Shown: positions 1 through 13,930 of the stretch, piece after piece | How the letters are laid out: each line of letters starts with the position of its first letter | Position numbering within the stretch: position 1 is the first letter of the stretch | Assembly: GCF_019097595.1 (NCBI RefSeq) | Contig: NC_080716.1 | Coordinates: 9,349,401-9,413,400 of the forward strand | Length of the DNA stretch: 64,000 nucleotides | Reading direction: 5' to 3' | DNA from: Hemibagrus wyckioides | Taxonomy: Eukaryota > Chordata > Actinopteri > Siluriformes > Bagridae | The notes under the pieces: model-generated | What the model was told of the DNA's origin: nothing | Seen by the model: the letters and a program-made list of their open reading frames with translations, nothing else | Databases searched by the model: none | Program-made: the position numbers and the translations under genes

Positions 1-623
1 CTAATCGTACCTGAAGAGCTCTCTGGAGTGTCATAATATTATCGTGTGTAAGAACACCTGAATGGAAATTCCTGCTAAATTCTGCTAGCAGCTAATACTC
101 ATTTATAATGGGGGAAACAAAATTGTGATTTAAAAATAATCATTTTTGATAACTGTTTGAATAAATGAGGAAGTTCCTGTATCTTTGTATCTGTCTAACA
201 GTTTCAACTGCATAATAACACACTATTTTATAGGCTAAAATAGTACACTAACTCAGGCATATTGGTTGCAGCCAGTTGTCATAGTAACCGGGGATGTTTC
301 ATTTTATTTTGTAAACAGTGAGCTAGCAAGATAGCACTTCTTGCTATTAATAATCGAAATGGACGCTGCTGTTTTGCTTGACGGATTATTTCTCCGTATA
401 AGAAACGATTGCAAAACTGGAGCTAATGGAAACGACGATATTCATTTTCCTTGCTTGATTTCTTTCGAATGAACATGAATATTGTAACAAATATTAATTT
501 AAACAATTAAACGTTGGAATTAAATCCTGGTTGTTTCATTGTTGCCCAGAATGAGGGCCACATCTGGATGAATCTGCTCTCCAGATGTTGCATGCGGTTT
601 AAATTAGGCTTCTCTTTAAACAG
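1..623. other. upstream intron of klhl18
   Basis: AT-rich sequence before the first klhl18 exon in the window, ending in a pyrimidine-rich tract and CAG at 621-623. The exons for the BTB and BACK domains must lie before base 1. A 37-codon open frame starts at 360, but it has no splice context or recognisable product, so I do not call it a gene. Nothing else seen. Confidence 0.6.
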
Positions 624-3600
624 GGATCTGGTAGATGAAGCAAAGGATTATCACCTCATGCCAGAGCGACGGCCGCACCTGCCTGCCTATAAGACGCGGC
701 AACGATGCTGCACGTCCATCGCCGGGTTAATCTACGCAGTCGGAGGACTCAACAGTGCAGGTGATTTTTCCTGCTTTATTGTTAGACTAAAATTCAATTT
801 AAACAGAGATTCCTATCTGTGTATAATAACCAGAGTGGAGAACGGAGACGTTACTGTACTTCACTTATTGAGTCCTGTGTTTTATCTCCAGGTGACTCAT
901 TAAACGTGGTGGAAGTGTTTGATCCGATCGCTAACTGCTGGGAACGCTGTCAGCAAATGAGCACGGCCCGAAGTCGAGTGGGTGTGGCTGTGGTCAATGG
1001 GCTACTGTATGCTATCGGGGGTTACGACGGCCAGTCTCGCCTCAGCACAGTGGAAGTCTACAACCCAGAGACGGACACGTGGAGTAAAGTCGCCAGCATG
1101 AACAGTCAGCGCAGGTGAAGATGGTGTGCTGAAGTGCCATGTTTTTGGGGTTTTTTTTTTTTACACAAAATTGTATTTTACACAACTAAATATTAATATA
1201 CAGCACGTGTCCAAGGCCCTCTTCTGTAACAGATGCCGTCAGAGACATGTACTCTGATTGTTGTCCCTCACTGAAATTGTTGCCAAGACTTTACAAATAG
1301 AAGGATAGGTGCAATATGTCTCTTACTTTCAACATGTTAATTTGAAGAAATGTAAAGGGACTACATGAACACACATTTAACATTAACTCATTAATGTAAA
1401 GTCTTTTTGATGGTCCTTGTAAAAAAAAAAAAGAAAAGAAAATAGAATTGTCCAGAAGAAAAGACAATAAAATAAAATAAAACAATTGAATACAAAAATG
1501 AAATTGAATAATAAATTTAATACAGCAAAAATGTATACTAAAAGTCAAATTTCAATAAAATGATACTAAAAATAGAATTAACTACAGAGATGGGAAAGGG
1601 GAAAAAAGTCAAAATATTTAAAAAATGTGTGTGTATATAAGAGAGAGAGAGACGGAAGTCTATCCAGAAATTGTCGAATTAATATTCTACACAAGCACAT
1701 TCTCTAGCAATAGAGATTTATATTCACTGGCATCTGAAATGTCATCGTTTCTACGGTACTAACTAATTCACAGTTAGTGTCTAGTTGATATTCTGCAGCT
1801 TTCTTTAAGTACATGGCTATTTCACATTTAAAGGAGCTTCAGGAATGGTCCGAGGTCAAGCTTTTCAGGGAATGTTTTCATTGCACTTTGTAATTTCTTC
1901 CTTAAGTGAGAAGCTGCATTAGTTGTTATAGCACATAGTGATAACAAGAATGAACTCGCCTTCTAGGACATTCCACATTTAAGTCTGAATATGAATAGAA
2001 GTCAGCTATGTCGAGCATTCATTCATCATCAGTAACCGTTTTCTTCTGGTTATAGTGGAGATCTGAAATAAAGCCGTGCCGTGATTATTGATTGATCCGT
2101 GAAGATTTATTGATGTCTTTCCTCTGTTTGAAGTGCGATGGGAACCGTGGTGGTGGATGGACACATATACGTCTGCGGTGGCTATGATGGCAAGTCCTCA
2201 CTCAATTCAGTAGAGTGCTATTCTCCAGAAACGGACAGGTGGGCGTGACCTCTTCTGTTTCTCTTATATAGTCATGATACATGATCACAACACTGGAATG
2301 AAATTTGTCTTTGTGTGTGTGTTTGTTTTCTCCAGATGGACAATAGTAACGGAGATGAGTGCGAGTCGCAGTGCTGCAGGCGTGACGATATTTGAAGGGA
2401 GGATTCATGTTTCTGGTGGTCACGATGGTCTACAGATTTTCAACACGGTTAGTGAGACACCTCCAACATGATCCTGAATTCATCTCCTCTCCTGTGTGTG
2501 ACTCCACTGGGGTCAGCATGTCAAAAGTCTACAACCTACTGTCATTTTCATGCCTCAATCCTCTGGGAAAACTAGACTCATGACGTGGAAAAGTTCAGTG
2601 AAACTGAATTTGAATCTGATGTAAACCCGCCTGATGTCACAGTAAAATGGTGGCTCACAGTGTACAGTAAACATTTCCCTCTCATCATTTTCTACTCCAT
2701 AAAACTTTTATTCTTTTTAACTTTTTGTGCAAAGTTGTTTTAAAACTTTTGTAATTTTATATTTGTAATGTATTTCCATTGATTTTGTAGTAAGCGTTAG
2801 AGACTAGATGAGCGTGTGTCCGGCAATGGGACAAAGTGGGGGTGAAAACTATAGAGAGCACACATTGATTCTCCTTCATCTCGTATGTGATGCGTTTCCA
2901 CATATCAGTCATAACATTATGACCACCTGGCTAATATTGTTTTGGTCCCCCTTTTGCTGCCAAAACAGCCCTGATCCATTGAGGCATGGACTCCACTAGA
3001 TCCCTGAAGGTGTGCTCTGGCACTAAGACATTAGCAGCAGATCTTTTAGTTTGTGAGTTGCAACTTACAGGACTTAAAGGACTTGCAGAAGGTACAGGAC
3101 TGATACTGACCACTGCAGACAGGGAACACCCCACAAGAGCTGCAGTTTTGGAGATGCTCTGATCCAGTCATCTAGCCATCACAATTTGGCCCTTTGTCAA
3201 ACTCGCTCAAATCCTTACACTTGCCCATTTTTCCTGCTTCTAACACATCAACTTTGAGCACAAAATGTTCACTTGCTGCCTGATATATCCCACCCACTAA
3301 CAGGTGCCATGAAGTGAATAACACTGATTATCTCCTCAACTCTCAGTGTTCATAATGTTATGCCTGATCGGTGTATATACACTAGTTAATTTTCTAAACA
3401 GAAAACTGCGCCACACACAGATAAACATTACTATGGCAACCAGTAGTAGGAACACCAACATCATAGTACAGTGACCTGCAGTTATAAAATGTGAATATAG
3501 CTTGAGTTATAAAAGGTGTAACGTTCATTCCTCCTGTCCACTAGGTGGAGTATTACAACCAGCACACGGCGCAGTGGCATCCCCTGTCCCCCATGCTGAA

Positions 3601-3931
3601 CAAGAGGTGTAGGCATGGAGCAGCAGCTTTGGGCAGTCAGCTCTACGTCGTGGGAGGCTATGACGGCTCTGGTTTCCTGAGCAGCGCAGAAGTGTACAGC
3701 TCTGTAGCCAAGCAGTGGAGCCATCTAGTGGCCATGAACACACGGCGCAGTCGAGTCTCTCTGGTAGCTAACTGTGGCCATCTCTATGCGGTCGGGGGCT
3801 ACGATGGCCAGTCCAACCTCAGCTCGGTGGAGATGTACGACCCAGAGACCAACCGCTGGACGTTTATGGCGCCCATGGTGTGCCACGAAGGCGGGGTCGG
3901 GGTTGGCTGTATACCCCTGCAACCAGCTTAG
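624..3931 (+). CDS. klhl18: kelch-like protein 18, 3' part (five exons)
   Basis: KLHL18 is a substrate adaptor for CUL3 ubiquitin ligases: the BTB/BACK half binds CUL3 and the kelch propeller binds substrate (Aurora A and UNC119 are known from family work). Exons: 624-760, 892-1114, 2134-2238, 2336-2447 and 3545-3931. They join in phase into 320 residues ending at TAG 3929-3931. All six kelch repeats are present, each with the GG(Y/H)DG or equivalent double-glycine turn, for example [23 protein letters not shown] and YVVGGYDG. The C-terminus [13 protein letters not shown] is typical of KLHL18. The first exon here begins with [17 protein letters not shown], the end of BACK. The N-terminal half (BTB and most of BACK) is upstream, so the gene is partial only because of the window edge. 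A Tc1 relic lies in the last intron. Identity is confident from near-identity to vertebrate KLHL18 as I recall it. Confidence 0.95.
1115..2133 (+). other. klhl18 intron
   Basis: Intron of about 1 kb between klhl18 exons 892-1114 and 2134-2238. It holds A-rich low-complexity sequence around 1420-1520 and a short GA run near 1640. No gene seen. Confidence 0.6.
2904..3377. mobile_element. Tc1-like non-autonomous element (relic) in klhl18 intron
   Basis: The ends carry matching inverted sequence: CATAACATTATGACC near 2910 and GTTATGCCTGATCGGTGTAT near 3356. The inside matches the 6471-6712, 58545-58722 and 62694-63175 copies (the 'ccctgaaggtgtgctctgg' and 'gcagttttggagatgctct' blocks, here in the opposite orientation). 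No open transposase remains. It is a deletion derivative of a Tc1/mariner family repeated in this window. Confidence 0.75.
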
Positions 3932-5800
<1,869 letters not shown>

Positions 5801-5888
5801 TTTTTTAACGAACAAATGTTTTGTCTTTTTTGAATTCATGCTCACAGTTTAAAGTGTGTTTGGTTGACAGCATAACATCACAACACAG

Positions 5889-6068
5889 TGTGGTAGCTTA
5901 GTGATTATGGTGTTAGACTACTGATCAGAAGGTGTGAGTTCAAACCCCAGGTCCACAACGTTACCCCTGCTGGGCCCCTGAGCAAGGCGCTTAACCCTCA
6001 ATTGCTCGGCTGTATAAAAAAGCGAGATCGCTGTGGATAAGGGTGTCTGCCAAATGCCAGAAATGTAA
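5889..6068 (+). mobile_element. tRNA-derived SINE
   Basis: Starts with an A-box-like TGGTAGCTTAGTG and has a B-box-like GAGTTCAAACCCC, the internal RNA polymerase III promoter of tRNA-type SINEs. The body (GAGCAAGGC, TTAACCCTCAATTGCTC) and tail (GGATAAGGG, TCTGCCAAATGCCAG) match the copy at 60433-60624. The copy at 7405-7475 is the head and tail of the same family on the other strand. Confidence 0.85.
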
Positions 6069-6470
6069 AGCTACACAATGTAAGGTTTTGAAACTGCATC
6101 CTTTCTGTTAGAAAAATACTGTTTAATAATGTTGAGCTGCAAGTGCACACATTCAGAGCCAATTCAGGGCCGTGTCCCAAACCGCATAATTCACATTAAC
6201 TTGTATAAGTAAACCGGTTAATGACCAAAACATCTGGTTGCTTCTGATTTTATATGATCAGTATTCTTCGTGTAGTCTTTTTTCTTTTTTTAAAAATTAT
6301 ATTTCTACTCTGGTAAACGCATTAGACTTTTACAATATAGCCAAAACACACAGCATTAAATCGAGGGTGAAGAGAATGATTCGCCTCGAATGACTGATGA
6401 ATCAACTCCGGAATTTAATACATTTCTAATAAATTAGTTTTCTGCCAAATAAGAGGAAAAAAAAAAAAAA

Positions 6471-6712
6471 CGACTGGATCAGAGCATCTCCAAAACTGCA
6501 GCTCTTGTGGGGTGTTCCCGGTCTGCAGTGGTCAGTATCTATCTTACAGGACTTAAAGGATCTGCTGCTAACATCTTGATGCCAGATACCACAGCACACC
6601 TTCAGGGATCTAGTGTAGTCCATGCCTCGATGGGTCAGGGCTGTTTTGGCAGAAAAAGGGGGGACCAACTCAATATTAGGCAGGTGGTCATAATGTTATG
6701 CCTGGTCTCTCT
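6471..6712 (+). mobile_element. Tc1-like relic, deleted copy
   Basis: Carries GGATCAGAGCATCTCCAAAA, CAGCTCTTGTGGGGTGTTCC and TGCAGTGGTCAGTATCTATC exactly as in the transposase-bearing copy at 62694-63175, then jumps to the 3' part and ends with CATAATGTTATGCCTG. Internal deletion has removed the rest. It lies in the spacer between klhl18 and the small peptide gene. Confidence 0.75.
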
Positions 6713-7224
6713 AATCTCATGTGACTGTTGAAATATACAGTACGCCAGAGCAAAGCCGAACACGCATTGTTTCACAATGTACACTTTTGGCACCACAAAA
6801 GCACTGTTAACCCGGATTCAGTAAAGCGCTGCATAAACCCTTGCGAAAAGCAATGACAACTTCGCTTCAAAATTACAAGTGGATTACAACCGGGGGTTAA
6901 AAGCTGGGTTTAGAATGACGATAACATGACGAGTGAAAAGCCTTAAAGAGAGAGAGAATGACAATGATAGAGCTAGAATGGCATTTTCCTACTCCACCAA
7001 AGTTTCTGTCCACATCAAACCTGAGCACCTGGCAACCCTAATGAACACAAGTCAACTCTAATACACTAAATGCAGACTTTTGCACTTATATACAATTTAA
7101 GCACTTAATAAACATATGATATAATAACAAACATGTCCCAAAACTTAAATATCTACGTGGATCAAACATGGAACATGATCACAATCTGAGATTGGACAGG
7201 CGACTAAAAAAAATGGCTAAAGTG

Positions 7225-7415
7225 TATTTATTATTGGCGTTCAAGCTCCAGCACCGCCAAGCTGCAACTGTTGGGTTCTTGAGCAAGGCCCCTAACCCTC
7301 TGTGCTAAAGGGATGGTGTATCATGGCTGACCCTGTGCTCTGACCCCAACTTCCTGACAAGCTGGGAGATGCAAAGAAAAGAATTTCACTGGGCTATAAT
7401 GTATGTCACATTTCT
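7225..7415 (+). mobile_element. SINE-like repeat fragment
   Basis: The block TTGAGCAAGGCCCCTAACCC followed by GCTGACCCTGTGCTCTGACC and AAAGAATTTCACTGGGCT has the form of a fish tRNA-type SINE body distinct from the 5889 family. A and B boxes are not clear, so it is 5' truncated or diverged. Confidence 0.55.
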
Positions 7416-7475
7416 GGCAGACACCCTTACTCACAACCTTAGTCCAACACCTTAACCACTAAGCTACCACATCCC
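7405..7475 (-). mobile_element. SINE fragment, reverse orientation
   Basis: Reads in reverse as the head and tail of the 5889/60433 SINE: on the minus strand the block begins GTGGTAGCTTAGTGGTTAAG and ends near GGGTGTCTGCCAGAAATGTG. The middle is missing. Confidence 0.65.
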
Positions 7476-7788
7476 CCAAAGTAAATAATAAATAAATAGA
7501 TAAATTAAAAAAGTGCTTTGTAAGCAGTCTCATTTGCATATTTGCAACCCTCTGTGATATGTAGATATTTTGCGCACCCTTAGAAACAAACGTTTAGAGA
7601 TGTGGTTTGTCTGTCCAAGTCTTTCATCAGTTATTCATCTCATGGACTGGACTCTAAGCCCAAGTGACGCAGGAGTGACATTAGAGCGGCGGTAAGTCTC
7701 GCCCTGCTGTCAGTGGGTGTATACATATGCGCAGGAACAGATATAACATCAGCACCACGACTTAAGGTAGACCAAACGAACAGCCAGG

Positions 7789-8686
7789 ATGAAAGGAGCT
7801 GTGCTGATCCTTCTGCTTCTGATCGCTCTGTTCCAAAGCTCTTCACTAGCCGGGCCCATGGACAGGCTTCAGCTGGTACGATGATTTATTTCATTTTGAT
7901 TCATGTGTATATATGGATGTTCCTTAATTATTATAATTGAATTGCTTTCCCAGTAAAAATCCATTCTGCTAATATGTTTAATAATCTAGCAAAAAAAAAA
8001 AGGACTACTTTATGAAAAGCCAGTAATATGAGGTGACATGATCTGAACTCTCAATCTTTTAGACACTTCAGCCAGAAATCCAGACAGAAGCTTTGGAGAC
8101 AGGACCTTTAGATGAGTCTCAGGTGAGTCTGACAGATGATGATGTTTATATTTCTTTTAAATGAAAATGATTTTGACATGAGTCTCGCGACGTTAACTAG
8201 TAATCGAAACTGAATTAGTAAGCTTGTAAAAAAAGGAGTTCCTTAGAGAAGGAAGTCAGCTTAGCTAGATGAAATGAGTGCTGATGCTGAATGAGGCTAA
8301 ATACAGGCTTCAGGATCTAGCTCATGAAAAGCCTGAGAATTTATTCTCTTGGTTTTAATTTATATTAATCAGAAATATGGGTTTCTAAACTTGAAGTGAC
8401 GTGGATGAACCTGTTAATAATGGCTTTTGACCTGGACCTGTTCCATATTAAGAGTGAACCTGATGGAATTAGCAAATCAGCAAATAGATGTAAGAAAGCT
8501 ATTTTGGGAGTAGGATAGAAGCCTGCTCTTATATAAAATACTGCGTTTCGTCTTCCACAGAATGGGATAGCTCAGTCTGTGGGTGTCCGGCTGAGAAGGG
8601 AGACCCCCATCATCTCAAAAACACCTGAACGTTTCTGTCCTGGCTGCTTCTCTGTCATAGGAGACCCAACCAGACCCCAGCAGTAA
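7789..8686 (+). CDS. unidentified small secreted peptide precursor (three exons)
   Basis: Exons 7789-7875, 8063-8122 and 8561-8686 join in phase 0 into 90 residues. Each junction has good splice signals (CTTTTAG and CTTCCACAG acceptors; GTACGA and GTGAGT donors). Residues 1-22 (MKGAVLILLLLIALFQSSSL) form a clear signal peptide. Then comes an acidic propeptide of about 30 residues, a basic RLRR cleavage site, and a short C-terminus with two cysteines in CPGC. AATAAA at about 8790 gives a fitting polyadenylation signal. Exon layout (signal, 60-nt middle exon, C-terminal exon after a basic site) resembles hepcidin genes, but the mature part lacks the eight-cysteine hepcidin core, so I do not call it hepcidin. 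Function unknown; it could be a hormone-like or antimicrobial-type peptide, or a degenerated relative of one. Confidence is for gene existence. Confidence 0.7.
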
Positions 8687-8799
8687 CTAACCCTAGAGGA
8701 CAAAAAAAACCCCAAAACAATATGTTGATTCTATTTTATAACTTTTTTTTTACTTGGAATATTTTCTATGTATACAGCTACAGCTTTGTTGAATAAAAC

Positions 8800-9779
8800 A
8801 TGCCTGTTTCTTGTCTTTCTATTCACAAAAAGTGCTGTGGTGTTTTTTTTTTCATTGCAACCAAAGCATTACTGCACCTGTAATTTGTGGATTTCCTAAA
8901 CTGTCGAGTAATGACATGGATTACGGACTGACGTCCGAGTGGCTGGCTCGCAGCTATGTCATTACGACCATGGAGTGTTATTATGATGCGTGGAGGTGTG
9001 GGCTGAGACAATCAAGGCAATTATTCTCTCAGCCCACCCTGACCAGTCATTTTTCACTCAGGACTCTTTTTTTCCTCTCCCAGTGCAAAAACACTGTGTT
9101 TAAGGGGTGTTATTTTAGAGTGAGAGGTTTTGCTTACTTTCTGAGAAAATGTTCAAAACATGTAGTGTGTATACAATTAAATGCGAGGCATGTTTTGCAT
9201 TGTGACTTGAAAAAGTGATCTTACAGCCATGTGGTTTATTGTTATGTCATTGTATAACTCTCAGCTTGTAAAGTATGTAATCTATGCAAACCATGGAGCA
9301 AAAGGGTCACTGATACAAGTGAAAATTGTATACGTAGTTGGAAAATCTTCCATCAGTCTGAAGTAAGCCAGGCTTATGAAGGCAAATCTTTCATGTTTTG
9401 GCCTTAGTCTCCTCATTCACTGCAGAACCTGTGAGAAAATAATAAAACAAAATGACCACAAAAAAAAAATGTAAGAAAAACAACCTGAGAGAATATAAGA
9501 ATATTTCATAATTAATGTTTCATAATTCTGTGTAATATTTATTTTTTTAAACCATATAAATATATATTGTTGTATTAGATTTGCACCAAAAAGTTAACAT
9601 ATTTAACACAGTGTTACATAAATAATGTTACACATTCAATTTATTAGCTCTGAAATAAACATATACACATTTCTGTAGAAACACACTGCCAGGAATATGA
9701 AGTGGACCACTAACTTAGAAGTTAATGACTAATTACTGAAAGTTCATAAATTCAAAATATTATTTTTTTTGGCTTCTCT

Positions 9780-9810
<31 letters not shown>

Positions 9811-10149
9811 TGGAGTTTAAGGGAAACTGTAATGGTCTGAATAAATAGACCTGTCTTTTCTTCATAGCCCAGTTTACTGCAATTCTTTCTATTCACTATA
9901 AACATCATGTGAAGAATTTTTTTTGTGAATTTTAAGCAGTTATTATATTTATTTTTACCCCCAAATACTAAGTGGTGTTATAAAATCAAAGGTATCTTTA
10001 AAAATGTGTTAGCGTAGGTTATTTATTTGTCCTTTTTTCTCTGAAAACAGGTTCTGATTATTTTTTTTACCTTACAGCTTCATTTCACATTGAAGGTGTA
10101 AGAATTAAATTGAAGGTTCAACCTTTTTTTTCTAAGATTGTACTGTTAG
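8800..10149. other. spacer between peptide gene and bfsp2
   Basis: AT-rich sequence with an (ATTT)n tract at 9779-9811. It must include the 3' UTR of bfsp2 (minus strand). The 135-codon frame at 8811-9218 has no recognisable product or splice context. Confidence 0.6.
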
Positions 10150-13126
10150 CTATATTTGATACATTGCCTCAATATTACCATCAGTATCTGTAGCTTTCTG
10201 CTGTTCAGGAGAACGTTGGGTTCTTCCTTCAGCTTCTGCACTACCGTACGAGGACCTGTAGGGGGAGACACAAGCACAATATAACATGCAGTATTTCTCA
10301 TTGTGGAACACAGTGTCTAGAAACAAACCAGTCTTAGCCAGATTTACAGCACTGGCACATCACTGTGACTCCGTTAACTTGGAGTTAGGAATAAGGAAAG
10401 TCTGAAAGGATGCTTCACTTTATAACAAGTTTTGAAAAAGTGTGAAAGGAATTCATCTTTATGAATCGCTTTATCCTGGTCAGGGTGGTGTTAAGAATAC
10501 CTCATGGATGGGATGTCAGTGTATTACATGACATCACACACACATTCACAACTGGAGCAATTTTGCATAATCTCTCCATCTGCTGGCGTGTTTCTGAGAG
10601 ATTCTTTGGAACCCACAGAAAACCCATGCAAACATAGGGAGAACAATCAAAGCTGAGGATTGAACCAGGAACCCTAGAGCAGTTAGGACTTAGCTACCTG
10701 CTCCACTACTGTACCACTCCATGATTTTGTCAGTTTAGTAAATTTTGTTCCAGTGAAGGAACCTTGGACAAACTGCAACTATATGTAATTCTGTATATAT
10801 TATAGGCTGTGATAACAGGATGGAATTAGAGGATAGATGCTGTACGGTTCGAGACACTATGAGATGGTGCGAGACACTAGATGCTATGAGACAGTGACAG
10901 TGACATGGGTGAACTGTCTCTAACTGAGACGAATAGCCCAGAAACTTACAACGGTGGATGGAATCTGTTCTCTTCTCCATCCAAAATCCCATGGTACATT
11001 TCAATCTCCATTTCAAGCCTCTTTTTGTTGTTGAGCAGTGTCTCATAGTCGCGCTGTTGCTGCTCGATATCTCCACGCACATCAGCGAGCTCAGACTCCA
11101 GCTTCCCAATGACCGAGCCCAAGTTCTGAAGCTCAATATCATGCCAATGCTTTGCATCATTCAGGGAGTTCTCCAGGCCTCGTTTCTGTAAGTAGGAACA
11201 TAGATCAATGGTACACCTGAAATGGGCCAGTAATCAATAAACAGAGCGACCTTTTGGAAGACAATTCTCAGATAGCTTTTGTTTAAATAAACAGCTGATG
11301 AAGAGAGAGATGTGAGTGGAAATGAAGATTCATACCAGTGCTCTCATAGACTCTGTTTCAGCATGCAGGCTCTGGATCTTTGAATTTGCATCAGTACATT
11401 CTGTCTTCAGACTCTCCAGCTCTTTTTCCTCCTGACTCAGCTTTTTGTCTCCACTGTCCACCTTCTACAGACACACACAGGGTTATCGTGTTAAGAATGA
11501 TACAAGGGAAAAGTGGCCCATCTCTATTTGTTGTGGTACAATTGAAATAAATGTACTTTCAGGAGTTAATTATTTAGTACATGTGTAGATCTATTTTGAA
11601 AACCCATTTGCCCTTTCTTGGTCACAGTGATCATTATCATAGCTAAACATGCATCTGTGTTTTTTTTCCCCCTGTGAGTAGCATTTCAGATCTTTTTACT
11701 TCACCTTGCACTCTAGGTATGCATCGGTCTCGGCCCGTGTCTTCTCGATGACCTTTTCCCAGTGGGAGTGGATTAAAGTCAATATCTGTTCCAAACTGGT
11801 CTCAGTAGGTAGATCAGGTTTCTCAACCTCATGGCTAGCCAGCTGGCTATAGAGCTGTCTCACATCCTACAAAGGACAAAATGTTAGCGTTTGTGATGGT
11901 TGCTCTTTTAAAGTGATTCCAGTGCACAGGTTTTTGAAATCAAAATTGGAGCCAAATAAAAAACAAAACTAATGTTTTGCTGTAGCCCGGCACATGCACT
12001 GTCTGAAATCTTACCTCTTCATGAGATTTGGTCAGGTCTAGAAGCTCAGCATTCATGCTGTCGATCTGGTTCTCCAGGTCCCCCTTGGTAAAGTTGGCAT
12101 TATCAATCACCTTATAGAGGGAGTTGATCTCCTCCTCTATGGCTTTACGGAAAGGCTGCTCATGTTCACACCTGAATAATCACATGAAGATTGTGAGGTT
12201 TTAGAAATTTCTGATTTTATAAGAAAGTTCAGATGACTGTAGCTCCAGGATTTCTTTAGTCTGTCTTTCTAAACCCCACATACCTTTCTTTAAGATCTTC
12301 AGCACTGGCCTGGATGTTCTCTGTCTGAAGCACAAATCGAGCATTGTCCAGGATGGCCTCGCTCACCTGGCACATGGCAAGTGTTTATTAAACTGATACT
12401 TTTCCTTCATCTTACCTTTGAAAGATGTAACTTTTGTGCTCAGATATAGCAGAGAAGAACAGCGATATAGAATGCCAAACATTTCCAACAACTACCATAG
12501 CCTTATTGATCCACAGCACAATATTCTTACAACAATAATTCGAGGCCACATGACTTGACATTTCACTCACTTGAGCGTCTTTATGGCTTTATAAGATCAG
12601 ATGAAACCTCTAGAGAAATGTTCAATCAAACCTTGATACTCCACATCTGCACATAATAATTAAAATGATTTCACTCATGATTTGCAGTTCTGCCCACCTG
12701 TCTGTAGATGTCCTCCCATCCCTGCTTCAGTGAGGACCACATCTTGGCGCTGGAGGCCTTGCGATCCAGGTAGTTATGGATCTGTTCTTCCAGCTGCTGA
12801 TTGAGTTGCTCAAGTGTATGTACCTTTTCACGGTACTCTAGCAGACAGCTGTTAAATCCATCAGAACCCAACAGGTGACCCCTTTCTGCATGCTTGGGCA
12901 GCACAGGGGCACTGGTGCTGCGCAGGCGTTGCATAAAGATGCTGCTGATGCCCAGTGCCCTGCGCGACACACGGGCACCCAGGCAGCTGGTGCTGTCGGA
13001 CGATGCTGAGCCCATGAACGTGCCCCGAGGAGTTGTGGTACTGCCTGTGCTCACTCGGGTCACATTTCCTGCCCATTCTGCATTAGCCTGGCCCAGGATG
13101 GACGATCGGCGTCTTGGTAGAGGCAT
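10150..13126 (-). CDS. bfsp2: beaded filament structural protein 2 (phakinin/CP49)
   Basis: Phakinin co-assembles with filensin (BFSP1) into beaded filaments of lens fibre cells and is needed for lens clarity. Exons in coding order: 13126-12698, 12366-12284, 12171-12015, 11866-11705, 11464-11336, 11185-10950 and 10255-10150; all join in phase to about 433 residues (the acceptor of exon 5 may be 3 nt later). Head: MPLPRRRSS, then [15 protein letters not shown], a phakinin hallmark. The rod opens with [20 protein letters not shown], lacking the LNDR-type start of other filaments. Coil 2 has [20 protein letters not shown], and the rod ends [10 protein letters not shown] instead of TYRKLLEGE, as in phakinin. 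I chose ATG 13126 because the frame further upstream is open only via a GTG and a stop follows the next ATG. A last exon at 10255-10150 adds a tail of about 35 residues ending EAMYQI, longer than the human protein. Confidence 0.93.
10460..10725 (-). mobile_element. degenerate SINE with L2-type tail, in last intron of bfsp2
   Basis: Read on the minus strand, the order is a tRNA-like head, CATGTTTGCATGGGTTTTCT-like block, then a tail with 'catccatgag' and 'ggataaagcgattcat'. This is the order of the better-preserved copy at 57885-58222. It is heavily mutated and lies in the intron between the last two bfsp2 exons. Confidence 0.55.
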
Positions 13127-13689
13127 TTCTTTCCCGGTTTGGTATCTGACAGACCAACTACTCACTCAGAGGCATTGCTGCAAAGCACACCACTTCTTTC
13201 TGACTTAGCAAAACAGCAACAGCTTCTGTCACATGCCTCTTTATGATGGCCTGGGCTTCTGGAAAGCAGAGCCTTTGTTTCGGCACCATTGTAACGGCGG
13301 CCTGCATTCTTTGTCCATACAGGCTGAATGATTTTTGGCTGCCTAAGCATTGTGTCTTTCTCAGGAAAGCTCTACAGACCCCATGACAAATCCAGGACAC
13401 ATGCTTAAACACATGCTTCAACCAGGGATAAATAAATATAGGTGAAAACTGTGCAATCATCATATCGCATGCTTTGGATGTGCGTACGTGTGTGTGCGTG
13501 CGTGCGTGTGTGTGTGTGTGTATGTGTGTCTGAGAGTATTGTGCAACACATCACACATCACATACAGGGCCAGTGAGCAACACATGACCTATACCCAAGC
13601 TAAATGACTCATCCTTTTTAGCATGACATAAGTATTAGAAAGTATAATTTCACTTACTTGTTCTTGCTCATAATGCACTTTAATTTTGG

Positions 13690-13930
13690 TGTCGATGGTG
13701 TAGTGGGTAGTATTACTGTCTGTGGTAGTTCCTGAGCTCAGGTTATTGTCTGTGCAGAATTTCACTTATTCCCCTGGGTTTCCTTTAGATTCTCCAGTTT
13801 CAGATTTTCAGATTTTCTCTCTCACTGTCCAAAACATGCAGGTAGGCAGACTGGCTAAACTAAATTTCCCCAGACAAAATTGCCCTAGTGTATAAATTTG
13901 TGTACATGGTACTCTGTGATGAACCGGCTT
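13690..13930 (+). mobile_element. degenerate SINE/L2-tail fragment
   Basis: Follows the order of the 57885-58222 element: a head resembling 'gtgtagtgggtagtattactg', then 'cctgggtttcctttagattctc', 'gtccaaaacatgcaggtagg', 'taaatttccccagaca' and 'gtgatgaaccggc'. It is strongly diverged, with no intact RNA polymerase III boxes. Confidence 0.5.

Noticed and set aside
360..473. 37-codon frame MDAAVLLDGLF... upstream of the first klhl18 exon
   Set aside because: Short, no recognisable family and no splice context.
5889..6068. Possible tRNA gene
   Set aside because: A and B boxes are present but no cloverleaf; the SINE body and tail and a second copy at 60433 show it is a SINE.
7789..8686. Calling the small peptide gene hepcidin
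   Set aside because: Exon layout fits, but only two cysteines are present in the mature part, against eight in hepcidin.
13158..13463. 101-codon minus-strand frame before bfsp2
   Set aside because: Ends at a stop just before the bfsp2 frame and has no filament character; most likely 5' flank or UTR.
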